Origin: Prinia subflava
Taxonomy: Eukaryota; Chordata; Aves; Passeriformes; Cisticolidae
Direction: 5' to 3'
NCBI RefSeq assembly: GCF_021018805.1
Contig: NC_086257.1
Location: forward strand, 19,443,193 to 19,507,192
Length of the DNA: 64,000 nt
The position numbers were made by a program, and so were the translations under genes. Positions 60,001 to 64,000 of this stretch are shown here, in pieces (within the stretch, counting starts at the first letter, position 1; every line of letters begins with the position of its first letter). A model generated the notes under the pieces. It worked only from the letters and a program-made list of their open reading frames with translations. It made no database searches and had not been told where the DNA came from.

Positions 60001-60729
60001 CAGATTTAGCCACCCAACCCATGGCGTTCTTCCTACACCTGTTCAAAACACTTCTTTCAGTGTTGCTTCTGAACCAAATGCTGTCTTCACCTCCCTGTCA
60101 TTGCAATCAGAGAGTTACAGTTTAGATTTTTTTTTTAATATTTGCACATATTTCAGTCTCTTTTCCTAAATAATTTAGGCTTTTAACACTTTAATGACCC
60201 AAAATCTCAGGTAGTTTTGTTTGGAGCTATTTCTTCCTCAGGCAAAAATCAGACCTGAAATGTTTTTTTTTTTCTAAAGTTAGTGAAGAAAAAAACCCCT
60301 CTCTGGTAGCTTTTCTGAGTTGTTGAGATCAGCTCTGAATTTCCAGATAATGTAATTTTCTTTTTTAAAAGAGGTCCCCTCCCCCCTCCCCGGCAAGCCC
60401 TAAAGTATTCTTTGTGTGAATGTACTATATGATCTCTAATTATATGATCACATACCATTCCACAAATAGTGCAATACAATAGCATAGAATTATTTCTTGG
60501 ATCTGGTAGAGGTCTATTCACTAGACTACCTTAAACCCTGAGCTTGCAAGTTGTTTTGTGTAAATTGACTCCTTCGCCTCCCAGAAGCCCTGTTTACTGT
60601 AAGCTCTGCCTTAAGGCCAGGTTCAAAGCTTGTTATGGAATCAGGGTTTGGGATGTCAGCCTTGAAAGTTGCCATTTAGCTGCTCTTATACAGCACATGC
60701 ATATTAAGCAGCATAGCAGAATAACAGTG

Positions 60730-60920
60730 AAATTGCTCACCTAGGTCTGCAGATGAATTACCATAATTAACTGCTTCTTCCCATGAATTGCACCTAACGA
60801 GGGCTGTGCTGTTGGCTGAAAATAAATTGCATAATGCATTGCTGTTGACTGAATTATTTACATACCTCAGAGAGGAGATGGTATAAAAAGCTGCAGAACA
60901 AGTGCTGGACCATTAGGAGA
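60730..60920. promoter_or_regulatory. Candidate regulatory block with TATA-like motif
   Basis: This AT-rich, repeat-free stretch has CATAATTAACTG (about 60762), AATTGCATAATGCATTGC (about 60825, Oct/homeodomain-like) and GGTATAAAAAGC (about 60880). The last resembles a TATA box, but there is no CpG island or donor downstream. A conserved intronic element is possible; this is inference. Confidence 0.25.
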
Positions 60921-61782
60921 AAGAACTGGGGGGAAGGAATCACAGCTAGAAGGCGGTGTAGCCTGCCTTCTCCTGGGTCACCCAGGAGCTCTGTGTCCTG
61001 TTTGCAACACACTGTGTGCCTCCATGGTTACATATTTATCACATTGCCTTGCATAATGTATGTGTGGAGAAAGCAGAGTTAGATCTGTGCACACAGCCTT
61101 GGGCCCGCTCTTAAAAAGAGTGTGGCTGTGTAGTTATAAATTGCTAAAAATGGCTTTTTTTTTTTTCTCCTCTCTCCCCCTGTGTTACTGGGCCCAAAAT
61201 ATCTGAAGTCAAAAGCAGAATGTGGCTTAAGAAATCAATTATAAACCAAACTGGACAATTTTTGAGGTGCTTGCTGTTCTGTGTTTACCTGAAAAGGGTC
61301 CTTTGTGTGCCTGTTGTGAGGTGGTTGAAGATTAAGCTATATCCATTATGTGTTTTTTTTCTTATTTAGCCAAGAACTGTTTTAAAGGAGCTGTATTTGG
61401 ATCTGCTATCCTTTTGTTGTCTTGTGGAATGCTGTGCAGCCCTATTTATTATGACTTACTAAAAAAGATGCCTCTACTACATAGAGATTACTTACACTAA
61501 TTTACCAGAGGAGTCAGACAATAAATACATGTGTGAGCTGCTCCATGCACATACAGTGGTAACACCGAAATAACTGCAACAACTGAACATGGGCTCCATC
61601 AGAGGTGGTGTTTTGTGTTAGAATTTTCCAAAATAAGGCTCGTCACAGCTTGTGTTTTCCATAGGTAAAACCCAATCTGGAATTGCACGTCTTGATTCCT
61701 AATTTTCTGGGGGTTTTGCTTTGGTCTGGGACTTTGTTTTGGGCCTAATCTTGACAAAAATCCTTGACAAAACTTGGAAATA

Positions 61783-61815
61783 CTTTTTTTTTTTCCTTTT
61801 TTCCCTTGTGCACAG
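61783..61815 (+). other. Strong acceptor-like site (possible alternative exon start)
   Basis: An almost pure pyrimidine tract of over 20 bases leads to TGTGCACAG|G at 61815, the best 3' splice-site match I see in the presumed intron. An open frame crosses it and runs to 62012, but no good donor follows before its stop. A terminal or cryptic exon cannot be excluded. The protein piece resembles nothing I know. Confidence 0.3.
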
Positions 61816-64000
61816 GGTTGTCCATCCATCTGCCTCCATCACAGAGGTGGTGGCCCAGGATGGATGAAGGAAGCTGCAAGTGGGGTCATGGCCCTCTCAG
61901 AAACTCAGTTGTTTATGTGATCACTTCTGGTTATGATCCCAGTGGAAATGTGGTTGCAGTGGGGAAAAGCTTTGTAAAAACAACTCTGCTTAGGAAATTG
62001 GATCACAAATAATTTTTTATAAGTAGGCCAAAACATTGCGTGATAAGGTTTGTATTGAGTGGGCTCCCATTTCTTGCCAAATTAGCTGGAATAGGTCAGC
62101 TTTTGTGATAACTGCAACAAGAAAAGCTAGTCAGTTGTTTTCTGGTTTTATTGTGTTTTTTTAACCTATTAAAAATTTTTCTTGAAAAGCTTTATTTCCT
62201 GTTTGAGTACATGTGCTTGAAGTTTGGCAAAGATGTGATCTTTGTGTCAGCAGGGGTTATTTTTGGTTTGGTTTTATTTTGGATTTGTTTTGTTGGTTTG
62301 AGGTTTTTTAATGTTGGTAGGGCTATTCTGTAAAACATAAATCTGACATAGGCAACCTTAGTTTTTGCATTTCTAATAGACTGTTCAGGCTGGTGAACCA
62401 CTTACTGTGGAGAGGTTTTGTTGTAGTATTAAAAAGCAATAAATGACAAACCCCCATTAATTGGTATGCAGGCAAAAGTGTAAAGATAGCACAACAGGCT
62501 TGGAAATAAAATACATCAATGCTACCTAACATTTGTGACATACCTAACAAATTATGACAAAACATTTTTAACAAACACGTTTCTCCAAAATTTCAGAATG
62601 CTTTCAAACACTTCACACACGGTTCCTGTGCTGTACACTTCATAGTGCTGAGTGATTAACACTGCTGCAAATACATCCTGTCCAAAAAAATGCCACAGAG
62701 GAAAATTTGTTTTGTGTGTGTGTAGGTTTTGAGGGTTTTTTAACATTGTGTTTTTATTTATATTTTTAGAGAACGATCCAAATTCAATTTATGGAAACAA
62801 ATAGGATTTTTCCATAGCAAGGTTTTGAGATTTACAGTAAACAGAAAGGGGATCTGCTCATGATTATTACAGTCCTTCAGACACACGGTGAATCTTGAAA
62901 TCACTGCTGAAGGATGGAGCCTTTTCTGTTCTTCTGTTATTGTTTGTCACTGAACTTCTGAGCTGTTATTTAAGAGAGATGGATGATAAGAAAGGACATC
63001 AAAGACCTTGGAAATACCTTGCCAGAATTTGAAATCTGAACTGGGGTGTTGTAAAGGCATATTTCCTTTTAGGGGGCTGGAAGAGACCAGGACTGTAAGA
63101 GTGTAGAGGAAGGGGAGAAGTAACATTAATTTCTTGCACTTCTCTTTGGAGCCCTGATTCCGTGAGTGCCTGAGTTTTGTGCTTTAGTGTGGGAACTTCA
63201 CCAGCTTCCTTGTTCTCTCTGTTAACAATCAACTGATTTAGGGTCACGAGTGTGATACGGGACATGGCCACCTGACGTGGCACTGCCTGGTGTGGGACAT
63301 GGACCCATCAGTGTTCTGGGGTTTAATTGTGCCTTACTGGGTGCAGGTAGAATTTCAGTGAAAAAATTGGGCAGTAGGGAAGGGATACAGAGAGAGGAAA
63401 GTGTGCATGGAATTACTGATATTACATTGTCTGGGAGGAAAAATGGTAATTTCAGAATGTGGCCTTTTGGTGGGTTGGATGAAGATTTTTGTGTGTTATA
63501 GAAAATTTTTAAGAGAAATGTCACAAAGGGAATAAATGAACAAATTTTGTGCGAAGCCTTGAGGCAGTGAGAACCTGCTATGAAGCTTGAGTGGAGGGGA
63601 CAAGACTTTACATTCAGTGTATAATTATAGCTATGGAACAATTGTAAATTTGCAGGTGAGAAAATACTGTGCTTTGCATCAGGCTTTCCAATTCCCAGTG
63701 GAGCAAGGATGGTATTTGTCTTGGCTAACATCTGTTCCTTTCTGGAGTAAGTGGCTTTAAAGGAAGGCATGAAACTTTAATATGATTTCTGGTTAGCTCA
63801 ATCTGTCTCTTTCTTTGTATTTTCAAAACATACTTTATTTTATTAGATTCAAGAATACAGGTTACTTATACAAGCTGCTGGCTCCTTACATAAATAATCA
63901 TATGATAAATGCAATTAGATTGAAGTTCAGCAATATTGAAATCACTTCCATAGGAAGCTGGCTGACTGCCCAGACATCTGACGTCATGTAGGAACCACAC

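Larger units (their letters stand above)
46095..64000 (+). other. Presumed first intron (partial, runs off the window)
   Basis: Starting at the donor GT at 46095, about 17.9 kb follows without a recognisable coding exon. Eight 60-base lines counted by hand (starting 47881, 48781, 49981, 52801, 54961, 57241, 59941, 61981) total T 146, A 117, G 128, C 89. T and G excess on this strand fits transcription-associated skew for a plus-strand gene, although single lines (49981, 59941, 61981) run against it in T/A or G/C. Intervals not listed separately hold only unique sequence and short frames. Confidence 0.45.

Overview
This window looks like nuclear DNA from a bird. Four interspersed repeats end in the 3' tail typical of avian CR1 LINEs, at about 17.0, 31.1, 31.7 and 33.6 kb. 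A few much older MIR/L2-like fragments are present. There is no L1, Alu or B-element sequence, repeat density is low, and two sharp CpG islands sit in otherwise moderate-GC DNA. A crocodilian or turtle source is not formally excluded. There is no prokaryotic, viral or organellar gene content. No protein-coding exon is recognisable: the open frames I inspected, including every long one, are short, low-complexity, or resemble no family I know.

From 1 to about 45 kb the window reads as intergenic or long-intron sequence. It holds short tandem repeats, the CR1 copies, and several AT-rich blocks dense in transcription-factor-like motifs that could be conserved non-coding elements; conservation cannot be judged from one sequence. 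A compact CpG island lies at about 14.2-14.8 kb. It has a full CRE palindrome (TGACGTCA), a YY1-type motif, a long G-quadruplex tract and a degenerate 28-bp minisatellite on its upstream flank. No gene body can be attached to it with confidence.

From about 45.1 to 46.8 kb there is a second, larger CpG island broken up by extreme homopolymer and dinucleotide tracts. It contains a TATA-like box at 46006 and, 89 bases past its start, a consensus splice donor (AAG|GTAAGA at 46094/46095). The simplest reading is a promoter and short non-coding first exon of a plus-strand gene whose first intron fills the rest of the window to 64000. A hand count of eight 60-base lines across 47.9-62.0 kb gave T 146 against A 117 and G 128 against C 89. 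This is the direction of skew expected for a transcribed plus strand. I do not recognise the gene. Inside the presumed intron are a few repeats, a GC-rich patch with a 21-bp minisatellite at 59.9 kb, and one strong splice-acceptor-like site at 61.8 kb.

I found no convincing new biological system. The most interesting items are the two promoter-like islands, two perfect 14-bp hairpins (one carries a perfect splice donor on each strand), and the motif-dense candidate enhancers.
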